The notes: generated from the letters alone by a model not told the origin. Shown: positions 37,601 through 45,828, numbered from the stretch's first letter. The stretch is DNA of 64,000 nt from Artemia franciscana (GCF_032884065.1 NC_088868.1:11904335-11968334); one strand, 5' to 3'. Translations and numbers: made by a program.

Positions 37601-40600
37601 TTCTTTTGCTTCAACAATATGTTTTTAATTTAATATTTTAAAAAGCTTGCGATTATTAATTGTGATGATTGCATCAGTGGGATTATTGTTGGTGGTATCA
37701 TGTTATTGTGGTGATGGCATCAATTTTTTCACTTGGAGATCATGAAAATTCAGTTAGTATTGTAAAATCATAGTTAAGTTTGTTTTTCCCCATGCTAATA
37801 TTCAAGGAAAAACAGAACATTTGATTATTTTTTTTTCTGTGTTACTTAAGAAAGAAATTTAATTACAGATTTTTTTCCTCCTTTGCTTATATGATAACAA
37901 TATAACAATATTGTTATCTTTGGAGTTTTTATGCTCCAAGTATTTTATGGCCTTTCTTTAAGTGCCAGTGGTTTTAGTTTAGTTTCTGTAATTTTTTTCC
38001 TTTTTTTTTCTTTTTTAGTTTATTTAGATTTTTAGATTTTTTAGTTTTTTTATTAGTTTTTAGTTTTTTTTCTTTTTAGTTTTTTTGTAGTTTTTACCTT
38101 CTTTTTAGTTTTGTTAGTTTTTTTTTTTTTACTTATGTCCTGGTCGTCATTTATACTCCCTGTGTCCCGGTGCTTTGTTGATTGCTAATCGAACATTCCT
38201 TTTGTCCTGGTCGCTTTCTCTTTGAGTGTCGTCATTTATTTTTTTCTTTTTTAGTTCTTTTAGTTTTTACCTTTTTTATTTTTTTTTAGTTTTTTAGATG
38301 AAAATTTTTTTTAGTTTTTTCCTTTTTTTCTTTTTAGTTTTTATTGGTTTTTACCTTTATTTTAGCTTATTTTTCAGTTTTTTCCTTTTTTTTTAGTTTT
38401 TTTTATTTTTTATTTTTTTTTAGTTTTTTACCTTTTTTTTACCTTCTTTTTAGTTTTGTTAGTTTTTTTTTTTACTTATGTCCTGGTCGTCATTTATACT
38501 CCCTGTGTCCCGGTGCTTTGTTGATTGCTAATCGAACATTCCTTTTGTCCTGGTCGCTTTCTCTTTGAGTGTCGTCATTTATTTTTTTCTTTTTTAGTTC
38601 TTTTAGTTTTTACCTTTTTTATTAAGTGTAACTTAAGACGTGCATTAGCTTACCTTCATATTTGGATTTATATTTTCATCATTTGTTGTGTGGATCAGTG
38701 TTAGATCCAAGTCCAACAACAACACTAGCTTCCTGTGTTTAAGAAGATTCCTCTGCTCTTCCTTTCCAATTCTTTCAGCCTCCTGAAAAATTACAGAAAC
38801 TAAACTAAAACCACTGGCACTTAAAGAAAGGCCATAAAATACTTGGAGCATAAAAACTACAAAGATAACAATATTGTTATATTGTTATCATATAAGCAAA
38901 GGAGGAAAAAAATCTGTAATTAAATTTCTTTCTTAAGTAACACAGAAAAAAAAATAATCAAATGTTCTGTTTTTCCTTGAATATTAGCATGGGGAAAAAC
39001 AAACTTAACTATGATTTTACAATACTAACTGAATTTTCATGATCTCCAAGTGAAAAAATTGATGCCATCACCACAATAACATGATACCACCAACAATAAT
39101 CCCACTGATGCAATCATCACAATTAATAATCGCAAGCTTTTTAAAATATTAAATTAAAAAACATATTGTTGAAGCAAAAGAAAAAGAGAAAATTAGAATT
39201 TTCACCTCAAGGGTATGTTCGGGTAAGCAGCATTCCTACTCTAGATTGATGAAAATTCTAATTATTTTGAGCAGGACATTGCTATCCACAGTTAACAGTT
39301 AACCTTTTTTTTTTTTTTTTTTTTCTGCAATTCGACAGAACCATAAAAAATTTCAGAGTCATTTCAAAGTCAATCTGCCATTTCAATCCACTTTGAAATT
39401 TTAGTTTTGACTAGCCTTTGTCTGGAAAGTCCAGAATCCTTGAAATATGCATGCCCTACTTAATATTACAAGAAATTTGCGACACTGGCGAGTTTCACAT
39501 GTTTCACAAGCAATTTGGGTGGGATAGGATCTGAGAAAACACGAGTGGATTTCAATAATTATAAGAAGTTTATTGTCATTATATTTGACTTAATGGAATT
39601 TACTTTCATACGTAAATTCTTAGCTTCATCCAAAACATGCGTATACATGGGTTCATCCAAAACTGTGAGGCAGTTCAAAAAAGGTGCCTAAAGAATTATC
39701 TTCAATGAGGGTAAAGTACCTTGCATTTCCCTTCTTTGGAGAGTATATCTAGTCACCCTTAAGGAAAGGAGAGCAAAAATTTCCTTGTGTTTTGCCCACA
39801 ATGCCGTGCATAACCCTCGCACTACTTCTCTTTTCCCTACTGATCATTTACCCCCTCCCCCCGAACTCGCCCCCCATGTTTTGCTTCAAGAAAATCCCCC
39901 TTCTTGCCCAAATAAGAGTTTCCACTGAAAGATATAGAAGAACGTTCATCCCTCACATAGTTGAAATTTTAAATCAATACCCCCCAATCTCACTCTACTT
40001 TTATCTTAGAATGTTAGTGTTTATTTTTCAATCGTCTACTTTGTAATGCTTGCTATATAGACTTTTGTTGTTTGTTTTTCTCGAGTTTTTATCAATTGAC
40101 TTTTTATTGATTGCAATTCTATAATTTTGTACCGACACATGAGTGCAAATTAGGCACTTTTGGGCTTGTGATAGCCGCTTTTTTTGAAATAAAATCTTAA
40201 CTTATCTTATGGGTAGGATTTTGAGGGGGTTACTTTTGATGTTTCTATGACATATTTCAAAAATCAGCAGGTCATCTACATATTGGAGATTACTACATTT
40301 TAGACATACTAGATATTAGAGTGCTCCTAAGAAGGTTCCTTGAGGAAATCCATGCTAAGTAGGGAGGGGTTCAGAGAGAATATTTTTTGTATCTTACAAC
40401 TTGGGATCTATTTGAAAGACAAAACAGATTTAAAATTTACAAAGAGATGGTCTACTTCAAAGTTATTCAGTGATAAATGAATTAGGATGTTGTGACCAAC
40501 CAAGTCAAATGCTTAAAAATATGAACATAGCATAAGGCCAAGCGGCAGTTCCTCAGATGATCAAAAATCTAACATCTAGCATTAAATCAGTAAAACTAAG

Positions 40601-42531
40601 ATTAAAAAAAAAAGAATGTTTTTTAATGTGAAATATTATTTGAAAGATGATCATCAAAATCTCTCGTTGTTGAGAAAGTACCCATAAATTCGACAACTAT
40701 GGTTCTGTCTGAGGACCCTTGAATTTTGACACCAATTGTTTCTCATCTATTTTACATGTTCAGAGAAGTTTCGACAGAGTCACCTGCAGCTTCTCAGCAA
40801 CTTTGCGTTTGTGACTGTCATTCCTTTTCCCAAGAATATTCACTTTGAGCTCGTATAGTTTAACTTTTTCACCAGCTAACACCTCCTCTTCATCCTCCTT
40901 CTCAAGCCTCTTCTCTTCTGTTAGTTATTTCTCAGGATTTCCTTTAGCTTTCTTCATTTTCCCACCTCTAGATATACCTTGTTGCTTGTACTGGCGTTGT
41001 GGGCAAGTTGAAATAACTCCTTTTTATAGGGAGCAATTCAGGCTGGTTTTTGATATTTTCATTTCGTTGCAAACAATCATTTAGACATTGAGCAGCTTAG
41101 ATCTTGTGTAAGTTTTCGTCAGTAAGCCCTCTCACTGAATTCGAAGACTCTTTCAACGTCCGCGTTGCCATGTGAAAAACTGAGGCAACATTTTAATGCC
41201 TTAGCGGCAGTCGGATATTTTCCTTCATTAGAAATTGCTTTCATGACACAAAAATTGTTCCAGAAATGGTTGATTAGAGCACTTTCACTAGCAAGAAAAT
41301 GATCATTGTTTAACTTCAAAAGCCTCCACTGCTTGCAAATTCAGTCAACAGAAGATTCAAAAGACATAAGCATAGCAATCTTTGCAATATCTTCTACACT
41401 TCTTTCTGGTTTTCTGTTTTTTAGCTCTGGTGTGATGCAACAAAAATATTTTACAACCAATCCTAAATGCAAGTGCAATTTCTTCAAAATATGTTTTGAT
41501 ACGGTAACCTTTCACCTGTGACCTAAAGTGTATCTTTCCACCTCAACTAAAACTTCTGGCTTTATGCATCTACCAATCAAAACTAGTATAAGGCAATAAA
41601 TCTTGTTAAATATTGTACAGATCAAAGGCTTTTCAGTCTGAGATGTACTGGTGAAACTTGTGAAGCCCTGAAATCAATGCAGTAAAAGCTAACATTCCCA
41701 GGAATCTTGGCATCTTTGTTTAGCTGAAATATAAATTCCCTAGATCTATTCTCCTTGATCGTTCCCCTTGATTCAATCATTCATTTCTAATTATACAACC
41801 ATATGCATGTCTAATTTTCAATCAAATTTGCAGAGTACATCCTCTTTTCATGAGAAGGCTGAACTACTTGTAAATTTGAAAATCCATCTGCTGTTAAACA
41901 CCTATTAAATCTTTGTTCAATTTATGCCCTTGGATTTGTTTCGTCTATGGACGGCTATATGGGACATTTTCAGTTGTATTACAGCCTATTTTTGTATCTG
42001 ACAGCTTGTCATATTATCTGTGTTGTTCTGATGACACAGACGTCTGTGCCACGCCTTGCATTTGGTCTGATTTTAGCCCTGTGGTTGCATTTTCATAAGT
42101 GTGGGATACACTTCCAGCTGTTGCAATAAAATGTGTCTTTTGCTGGATTTGTGGAATCCCATTTTGAATGATTTGAGTTGTATTTGAGTACTAGAAATAG
42201 TATGTGCTTAAATGTTTACATATTTTGTTTCACAATCCCTCTCCTTTTTAAACCATGGAGCCTTTGTGGGGATTGGTGATTTTATTTATTGAATGATTTT
42301 GGTTATTTGTTTGAAATATATCTATCTACATAGGATAACTATCTATCGATCATCTAAACTACATTTACCTCCATGGTAATCATTAACTCTGGGATGTTGT
42401 GCACCATAGCCACTGCAGGTGGATGCATCAAGCCTTTATTAATCATGTCTCTGAAGTCTACTCCACAATCTGCACATATCTGTTTCATCACAATTGAATG
42501 ATTGCAAGGTGCAATTCGAAACAGCTTGGAC
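13422..42531 (-). CDS. CTDP1: RNA polymerase II CTD phosphatase FCP1 (5' exons missing)
   Basis: FCP1 removes phosphate from the C-terminal domain of the largest Pol II subunit in the nucleus, recycling the polymerase. Nine minus-strand exons join in phase: 42,531-42,369; 38,782-38,654; 31,930-31,680; 29,350-29,181; 26,352-25,937; 23,393-23,148; 20,789-20,649; 17,539-17,266; 13,675-13,422. All introns have GT-AG ends and together they encode about 680 residues. In order these give the CxxCG-containing N-terminal region, the FCPH catalytic domain with DLDLT (DxDxT) and the second DD motif, an acidic linker, BRCT, and an acidic C-terminus. Human FCP1 has 961 residues, so roughly the first 100-150 residues are missing; the exon carrying them was not found up to 64 kb. 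Introns are 2.3-6.7 kb and loaded with transposons. Confidence 0.93.
14173..14207. repeat. perfect 14-bp hairpin
   Basis: AATTAGACACACAC (14,173-14,186) and its exact complement GTGTGTGTCTAATT (14,194-14,207) are separated by TAGAGGC. Intronic in FCP1. Confidence 0.85.
15241..15745 (-). mobile_element. LINE 3' fragment (copy 1)
   Basis: The minus-strand translation carries the typical LINE tail RLRWLGHVLRMKDDRLPK, KAGRPCLGWKDVINKYL and a final tract ending RRLGAAVS. Upstream are LLDVFQRN- and TVLGTRLT-like blocks in another frame. The 3' end abuts an (AGT)n run on the minus strand (plus TACTACTACTACTACTA, about 15,241-15,257), as expected for LINEs with microsatellite tails. Heavily 5'-truncated. 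Same family as 35,345-35,840. Confidence 0.8.
16460..16489. repeat. perfect 13-bp hairpin
   Basis: ATTTAGGTTAGCA, loop AAAA, TGCTAACCTAAAT. In an FCP1 intron. Confidence 0.85.
17057..17081. repeat. perfect 9-bp hairpin
   Basis: GTTTAGCCT, loop AAAATAT, AGGCTAAAC. About 185 nt downstream of the 5' splice site of the last FCP1 intron (minus-strand sense). Confidence 0.8.
17266..17539 (-). CDS. CTDP1: FCP1 exon (acidic region after BRCT)
   Basis: Acceptor TTATTCAAG then GAA-GCT-GAA (phase 0). Donor TATGAAG|GTAACC (phase 1). It encodes 91 residues: QEMLDEMSEEVESTLDEEE, then FLGDEEEEEYDPDATW. This parallels the human segment with DLESMDKEVDDILGE. Very acidic, Ser-poor. Confidence 0.9.
17540..20648 (-). 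other. FCP1 intron, no feature seen
   Basis: 3.1 kb of AT-rich intron. The small open frames at 17,724, 18,638 and 19,234 show nothing recognisable. Confidence 0.6.
20649..20789 (-). CDS. CTDP1: FCP1 exon (second half of BRCT)
   Basis: 47 codons between acceptor TTTTGTTACAG and donor GCAG|GTGAGT, phase 0 at both ends. The translation begins LVTPDWLWACAERWEHV, matching the conserved BRCT tryptophan helix (human VNPDWLWSCLERWDKV), followed by EGLFPVTE. It ends at IARQ. It directly continues the preceding BRCT exon. Confidence 0.93.
20790..23147 (-). other. FCP1 intron, no gene seen
   Basis: 2.4 kb AT-rich intron with a G-run at ~21,474-21,490 and a C-run at ~22,034. No transposon recognised. 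Confidence 0.6.
23148..23393 (-). CDS. CTDP1: FCP1 exon (first half of BRCT)
   Basis: 82 codons, phase 0 at both ends (acceptor CTCCACAG|GTC, donor AAA|GTAAGT). SKVLAGVNIVFSHVIPNTEV corresponds to human SKVLADVAIIFSGLYPTNF. RSLGANVTKDIV and ATTHVIAPILGTAKVKKAQ are the canonical BRCT strand and helix. BRCT binds phosphopeptides in related proteins. Confidence 0.93.
23394..25936 (-). other. FCP1 intron with a repeat fragment
   Basis: 2.5 kb. Contains AT palindromes at ~24,167-24,192 and 25,474-25,496 and the repeat fragment at 25,620-25,790. Confidence 0.6.
25620..25790 (-). repeat. fragment of the dispersed repeat found at 56,600-57,003
   Basis: The reverse complement of 56,640-56,810 aligns by eye along the whole segment, sharing GAGGTATTTTTAACTTA, GAGCTCTTATTTTAAATCCC-like and TTGGGGGGA blocks. 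Opposite orientation, diverged. Confidence 0.75.
25937..26352 (-). CDS. CTDP1: FCP1 exon (acidic linker and pre-BRCT helix)
   Basis: Acceptor TTTTTTTAG then AG-AAA-CCT, completing a Glu codon. Donor ACG|GTAATT, phase 0. It encodes 138 residues: a low-complexity charged linker, then DSDDYLIYLQDILKSTHKTF and YEMYDDFLKKGDKKLPDLK. These align with human DDHLIYLEEILVRVHTDYY and the following helix. The linker is shorter than in human. Confidence 0.92.
26461..26517. repeat. two adjacent perfect hairpins
   Basis: AGCGAAAT-TTTT-ATTTCGCT (26,461-26,480) is followed at once by TTTAATAAGAGGAGT-CATCGA-ACTCCTCTTATTAAA (15-bp stem, about 26,482-26,517). Both are exact complements. Confidence 0.85.
26790..27830 (+). 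mobile_element. decayed mariner transposon
   Basis: Plus-strand pieces read like a mariner transposase in order. ELKQSTAGTA and IEKAFGNNNVNE come first. Then DGSRKSQPRIIQDNDLMTLV, AEELDV, RLKRIEKWVRYDLND, TKTILLLDQIVTCGEK and VRFAITFCNRN-like text where WWSAAGVIHYNFL is expected. The C-terminus is APDFYADGINRLMLCWQNC with ACFDSIEKAI. The copy is broken by many frame changes and stops; the D in IVTCDEK is G. SETMAR/Hsmar1-like family by eye. The terminal inverted repeats were not located. Confidence 0.88.
29181..29350 (-). CDS. CTDP1: FCP1 exon (third part of catalytic domain)
   Basis: Acceptor CTCCTTTTAG then G-GCC-CTG. Donor AATG|GTGAGT, phase 1. It encodes LFPCGDNFVCIVDDREEVW, then FAPNLIHVKPYHFFQ and TGDIHAPPG. 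VDDRE supplies the second acidic pair of the FCPH active site. Near-identical to human through APPG. Confidence 0.95.
29351..31679 (-). other. FCP1 intron
   Basis: 2.3 kb without recognised transposons. One perfect hairpin at 29,985-30,027, then a short GATTGACT tandem at about 30,040-30,071. Confidence 0.6.
29985..30027. repeat. perfect 17-bp hairpin
   Basis: AATTGAAACTTAGTTAA (29,985-30,001) and TTAACTAAGTTTCAATT (30,011-30,027) around a 9-nt loop. In an FCP1 intron. Confidence 0.88.
31680..31930 (-). CDS. CTDP1: FCP1 exon (second part of catalytic domain)
   Basis: Acceptor TTTCTTTTAG then GAC-GTT-TTT (phase 0). Donor CTGAA|GTGAGT leaves two bases that complete a Lys codon with the next exon. 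It encodes DVFHFRLGP, RKRPHLMEFLEEMSKIFELH, VTFGTRTYAHEIARQLDP and SKRILSRDEC, colinear with human FHFQLGRGE through HRILSRDEC. The start of the exon lies upstream of the first ATG in this frame. Confidence 0.95.
35345..35840 (-). mobile_element. LINE 3' fragment (copy 2)
   Basis: Same family as 15,241-15,745. The minus strand reads LLDVFQRICIWTVLGTRLTE, RLYEKWGSILLSRAI, LRWLGHVLWMKDDRLPK and CWEDVVRKY. Strongly 5'-truncated and diverged from copy 1 by roughly 15-20 percent by eye. Confidence 0.8.
36250..36460. repeat. tandem repeat, 73-bp period, built on a palindrome
   Basis: ACTTGTACTGAATTA starts at 36,257, 36,330 and 36,403, giving a 73-bp period. Each unit carries GCCTCATTGAATGAGGC, a near-perfect palindrome with a one-base centre, plus further AATGAGGCT and TTTTGATGAGGC pieces. 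Confidence 0.85.
36855..37405. mobile_element. possible non-autonomous hAT-like remnant
   Basis: The left edge CAGTGTCGGATAAAGGGC resembles hAT ends. GGGCC-rich words near it (TTGGGCC, GGCCCCAC) are partly mirrored at the right edge (CTGGCCCTGTCC). The inverted match is short and no target duplication was found. Confidence 0.3.
37444..37572 (-). pseudogene. CTDP1: duplicate of the FCP1 catalytic exon
   Basis: A direct repeat of 38,654-38,778, almost identical, with the same DLDLTLIHTT motif and intact donor AAG|GTAAGC. Its 5' side is replaced. Beyond the FERIG codons the sequence becomes an inverted copy of the intron that precedes the real exon, so the proper TTTTTCAG acceptor and the first codons are lost. 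The nearest upstream AG (CCTCAAG) would start the exon in the wrong frame. It is therefore unlikely to be used in normal mRNA. Confidence 0.85.
37575..37990 (+). repeat. inverted repeat, left arm (pairs with 38,795-39,212)
   Basis: About 417 bp. CTTGAGGTGAAAATTCTAAT at the left end is the complement of the sequence ending at ~39,212. TTTTAGTTTAGTTTCTGTAA at the right end is the complement of the sequence near 38,795. The arms look nearly identical over their full length. Confidence 0.9.
37991..38625. mobile_element. T-rich Helitron-derived segment, internally duplicated
   Basis: TTTTTAG-type low complexity with two copies, 343 bp apart, of a minisatellite block (ACTTATGTCCTGGTCGTCAT at ~38,131 and ~38,474). 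In each, GCTTTGTTGATTGCTAATCG and ACATTCC follow. The same words occur in the minus-strand Helitron relative at 44,900-45,130, so I infer this spacer came from a non-autonomous Helitron. No Helitron ends are seen here. Confidence 0.65.
38654..38782 (-). CDS. CTDP1: FCP1 exon with catalytic DxDxT motif
   Basis: 43 codons, phase 0 at both ends (acceptor TTTTTCAG|GAGGCT, donor AAG|GTAAGC). EAERIGKEEQRNLL aligns with human EQAEQLGREDQQRL. RKLVLLLDLDLTLIHTT contains DLDLT, the nucleophile motif of FCP/SCP phosphatases (human DLDQT). Both catalytic Asp are present. The exon sits in the loop of a long inverted repeat. Confidence 0.95.
38795..39212 (-). repeat. inverted repeat, right arm
   Basis: Complement of 37,575-37,990. 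It lies immediately upstream (in gene sense) of the acceptor of the working catalytic exon, so it is probably the original intron sequence and the left arm the copy. Confidence 0.9.
40760..41700 (-). mobile_element. decayed hAT transposase, C-terminal part
   Basis: Minus strand 41,319-41,119 reads LINHFWNNFCVMKAISNEGK, then YPTAAKALKCCLSFSHGNAD and VERVFEFSERAY. This is a hAT dimerisation region (small residues, then N-A-x-V-E-R). RKLTQDLS follows, and a charged tail (EKEDEEEVLAGEKVKLYEL) runs to ~40,770. Upstream pieces such as VEDIAKIAMLMSFESSVD continue in other frames. Many breaks; no ends located. Confidence 0.65.
42369..42531 (-). CDS. CTDP1: FCP1 exon, first in window (N-terminal Cys region)
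   Basis: Acceptor TATTTCAG then G-TCC-AAG, so two bases of the first codon come from an upstream exon not found here. Donor GAG|GTAAAT, phase 0. It encodes SKLFRIAPCNHSIVMKQICA, then DCGVDFRD and VAMVHNIPELMITME. Human FCP1 has EPCSHPVVMKGLCAECGQDL and VSMVHSVPELMVSSE at the same place. The Cys/His pattern is kept. Confidence 0.95.
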
Positions 42532-42980
42532 CTGAAATATAACAAATGAACACAACATAAACACAAAGATGAAAAATATATACATGAACAAATAAAAGCT
42601 TGCATCTAAAAGGATCATTTATTTATTTATCTATTATTTATTAATACCAAATATGGTAAACTTTATTACTTTATTTACTTATTACGGTAAGCTTTATTTT
42701 ATTACATTATTATAAACCTCTCCCTATGGTAATGAAACTGTTTAAGTCTTTAAGTGACAACTTGATGGTAGTCTTTAGCTTTCGTTGAAGAGAGAGGGTG
42801 AGGGGTTCTAAACCATCAAATCATCCATATAAATAGGGACAGAACACAACCTGCTTAACCAAGTAGTAACTTCATTCCCTACATTAACCACAGCTACATT
42901 ATTCTTATACATAGTACTAACGTATTTGCTGGTATACTATACAAGAACAAGACCTTCACTAAAGCTCTTCTATCAGCTGA
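42532..42980. other. no feature seen
   Basis: AT-rich sequence between the FCP1 exon and the Helitron cluster. Probably intron of FCP1. Confidence 0.5.
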
Positions 42981-43337
42981 ATCAAATGCTTGATCATCTT
43001 ATATATATATAAAAATACGTTGTTTGTGTGTCATGTCTGTTACACTAGATTATATCTTCTATATAAATATATAAAAATAAGTTGTTTGTGTGTTATGTCT
43101 TTTACACTATGTCTGTTACGCCAGACATATGACGTCTGAAAAATAAAGAAGAAAAAGAAAACAAACTAAAATGTAAAAACTGGGAATTGCATAAATATTT
43201 CGAAATATTTTGACAATAGATTAAAGTAATTCGAAAACCTTAAAACAGATACTTAAAATTTTGAGGTTTATTATTAAATATTGTTGAGCTTTAGCAAGCT
43301 TAGCACTTAAAGAGGAATTTTTAGTATAGATCTTAAA

Positions 43338-43664
43338 ATGACAGAACAAACAGCCGAGGAAGCTGCTCAAATAGTTAATTCAAAGAGAAATTTTAGTATA
43401 AATCCTACAATGGCAGAAGAAACAGCCGAGGAATCTGCTCAAAGGGTTAATGCCAAAAGGCTTGCGGCTAAAGAACGCAAAACCGCGCAGTTAGATGAAA
43501 ATCCACCTGGACAGCGAGAGTCAAAACGTATCAAAACTGAAAATGATAGCGATGATGATTGGGTTTGGGATTTTGACTTGGATAAGGTCATCAATGCCTA
43601 CCAGATTTTAGTTAAAAAAACAAAGGTTCGGCGATATGCATTTCATAGTGACGCTGAAAAATAA
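43338..43664 (+). CDS. Helitron-associated short acidic protein, 108 residues
   Basis: MTEQTAEEAAQIV and TMAEETAEESAQRVNAKRLA form a doubled N-terminus. One degenerate 23-residue-type repeat follows (RLAAKERKTAQLDENPPGQR), then ESKRIKTENDSDDDWVWDFD and LDKVINAYQ. The tail is VKKTKVRRYAFHSD, ending at TAA. The start resembles that of the autonomous Helitron protein (MTDELTMAKADEDAQRF). No enzyme domain. Function unknown; a DNA-binding or regulatory role is speculation. Confidence 0.6.
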   Translation: MTEQTAEEAAQIVNSKRNFSINPTMAEETAEESAQRVNAKRLAAKERKTAQLDENPPGQRESKRIKTENDSDDDWVWDFDLDKVINAYQILVKKTKVRRYAFHSDAEK

Positions 43665-43990
43665 AGAAGAAAAAGAAAACTGAAAAAAGAAAAATAGTAA
43701 AAAACTAAAAAAAAACTAAAAAGAAAAAAACTAAAAAATAAAAAAATTAAAAAACGAAAAAACCTAAAAAGAAAAAACGTAAAAAAAGTAAAAATAAAAT
43801 AAAGGTAAAAAACTAAAAAGAAAAAAAAACTAAAAAAAGCTAAAAAACTATATTTTGACAATAGATTAAAGTAATTCGAAAACCTTAAAACAGATACCCA
43901 AAATTTGAGGTTTATTATAAATTGTTGGAGCTTTAGCATGCTTGGCACGTAAAGATTTTTCCAAGTGTCAATCTTAGAATGAACGCTTCA

Positions 43991-43992
<2 letters not shown>

Positions 43993-44088
<96 letters not shown>
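43993..44088. repeat. (AT)n microsatellite
   Basis: Pure AT dinucleotide run of about 95 bp that stops at the assembly gap, so its true length is unknown. Confidence 0.95.
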
Positions 44089-44188
44089 NNNNNNNNNNNN
44101 NNNNNNNNNNNNNNNNNNNNNNNNNNNNNNNNNNNNNNNNNNNNNNNNNNNNNNNNNNNNNNNNNNNNNNNNNNNNNNNNNNNNNNNN
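44089..44188. other. assembly gap (100 N)
   Basis: Exactly 100 unknown bases, a conventional gap size. Joins across it are scaffold joins, not sequence. Confidence 0.99.
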
Positions 44189-44300
44189 CATTCCCTGTGT
44201 CCCGGTCGTCATTTATATTCCCAGTATCCCGGTCGTTGTAGTTGTGTCCCTGCGTCCCGGTCGTCATTTATATTCCCTGTGTCCCGGTCGTCATCCCGGT
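44189..44300. repeat. minisatellite, ~27-bp unit
   Basis: TCCCGGTCGTCATTTATATT-type units, the complement of the array at 54,640-55,010. Four to five units. Confidence 0.85.
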
Positions 44301-45828
44301 ATACATTCGTTTTTGAATTGGTATAAGATGAAATAAATTTTTAATTTTTTCCCTTTTTTTCCTTTTAGTTTTTTTTTATTGGTTTTGACCTTTTTTTAGG
44401 TTTTTAGTTTTTTTATTTTTTCTTTTTAGTTTTTTTTGAAGTTTTTATCTTTTTAGTTTTTTTATTTTTTTAGTTTTCTTTTTCTCCTTTATTTTTCAGT
44501 TTTTTTCCTTTTTTTCTTTTTTTTCTTTTTTTAGTTCTTTTAGTTTTTACCTTTTTAGTTTTTTTTTTAGTTTTTTAGATGAAAATTTTTTTTAGTTTTT
44601 TTCCTTTTTTTCTTTTTAGTTTTTTATTGGTTTTTACCTTTTTTTTTAGCTTTTTCATTTTTTTTCGTTTTTTCTTTTTACTTTTTTAGTTTTTATCTTT
44701 TTTATTTTTTTTAATTTTTATTCTTAATTTTATTAGTTTTCTTTTTCTCTTCTATTTTTCAGTTTTTCCTTTTTTTTAAGTTTTTTTTTTTAGTTTTTAG
44801 TTTAGGTTTTTTTTTTAGTTTTTAGTTTTTTAGTTTTTTTATTTTTTTAGTTTTTTAGCTTTTTTATTTTTTTTATTAGTTTTTAGTTTTTTTGTAGTTT
44901 TCCTTTTGTCCCGGTCGCTTTCTCTTTGAGTGTCGTCATTTATTTAGATTGTCAGGTTTACCGACTCTTGAACATGCAACATATAATTGTCCATGGGAAA
45001 AACAATCCATATTCAGATCTATACCTCATGATTCTAATGATTGCCCTTGAGCTTTGTTGATGGTGATTGCTAATTGAACATTCCCTGTGTCCGGTCGTCA
45101 TTTATATTCCCAGTATCCCGGTCGTCATTTGTGTCCCAGTGTTCCCCTTTTAGTTTTTTTTTTATTGGTTTTGACCTTTTTTTAGGTTTTTTAGTTTTTT
45201 TTCTTTTTTCTTTTTAGTTTTTTTTGAAGTTTTTATCTTTTTAGTTTTTTTATTTTTATTTATATTTTTTAGTTTTCTTTTTCTCCTTTATTTTTCAGTT
45301 TTTTTGCTTTTTTTAGTTTTTTTTTCTTTTTTAGTTCTTTTAGTTTTTACCTTTTTTAGTTTTTTTTAGTTTTTTAGATGAAAATTTTTTTTAGATTTTT
45401 TCCCTTTTTTTCTTTTTAGTTTTTTATTGGTTTTTACCTTTTTTTTTTTTTTAGCTTTTTTAGTTTTTTTCGTTTTTTTCTTTTTATTTTTTTTTTTAGT
45501 TTTTATCTTTTTATTTTTTTTTTATTTTTATTCTTAATTTTATTAGTTTTCTTTTTCTCTTCTATTTTTCAGTTTTTTCCTTTTTTTTAAGTTTTTTTTT
45601 TAGTTTTTTTTTTTCCTTTTTTTCTTTTTAGTTTTTTATTGTCTCTTCTATTTTTCAGTTTTTTCCTTTTTTTTAAGTTTTTTTTTAGTTTTTAGTTTTT
45701 TTAGTTTTTATTTTTTTTTAGTTTTTTTAGTTTTTTTATTAGTTTTTAGTTTTTTTTGTAGTTTTTGCCTTTTTTTAGTTTTTTCAGTTTTTTTTTTTAG
45801 TTTTTAGTTTTTTACCTTTTTTAGCCTA

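Larger units (their letters stand above)
31931..38653 (-). other. FCP1 intron, 6.7 kb, with LINE fragment and exon duplicate
   Basis: Contains the LINE 3' fragment 35,345-35,840, the 73-bp palindromic tandem at 36,250-36,460, a possible hAT end pair at 36,855-37,405, the duplicated catalytic exon at 37,444, and the first arm of the inverted repeat. From 31,931 to 35,340 nothing was recognised. Confidence 0.65.
38783..42368 (-). other. FCP1 intron with inverted-repeat arm and hAT relic
   Basis: 3.6 kb. The first 430 bp in transcript-proximal terms (38,795-39,212) form the right arm of the inverted repeat. The hAT relic lies at 40,760-41,700. From 39,215 to 40,750 there is a T-run at 39,306 and nothing else recognised. 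Confidence 0.65.
42993..44088 (+). mobile_element. non-autonomous Helitron-related element(s), plus strand
   Basis: Two Helitron-like 5' ends stand in tandem (TCTTATATATATATAAAAAT near 42,995 and TCTATATAAATATATAAAAA near 43,051), each followed by a TTGTTTGTGTGT leader. After the second comes the block 43,133-43,340, the short ORF at 43,338, an A-rich CTAAAAA tract, then a second copy of the block at 43,650-43,985 (shared TTTTGACAATAGATTAAAGT). The element runs into an (AT)n tract and an assembly gap. Confidence 0.7.

Noticed and set aside
37435-37617. Treating the duplicated exon as a mutually exclusive alternative exon
   Set aside because: Its acceptor side was replaced by inverted intron sequence and the nearest AG gives the wrong frame, so regulated alternative use is unlikely.
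43979-44326. Open frames of alternating Ile-Tyr across the AT run and the gap
   Set aside because: Translation of a dinucleotide repeat and unknown bases; not coding.
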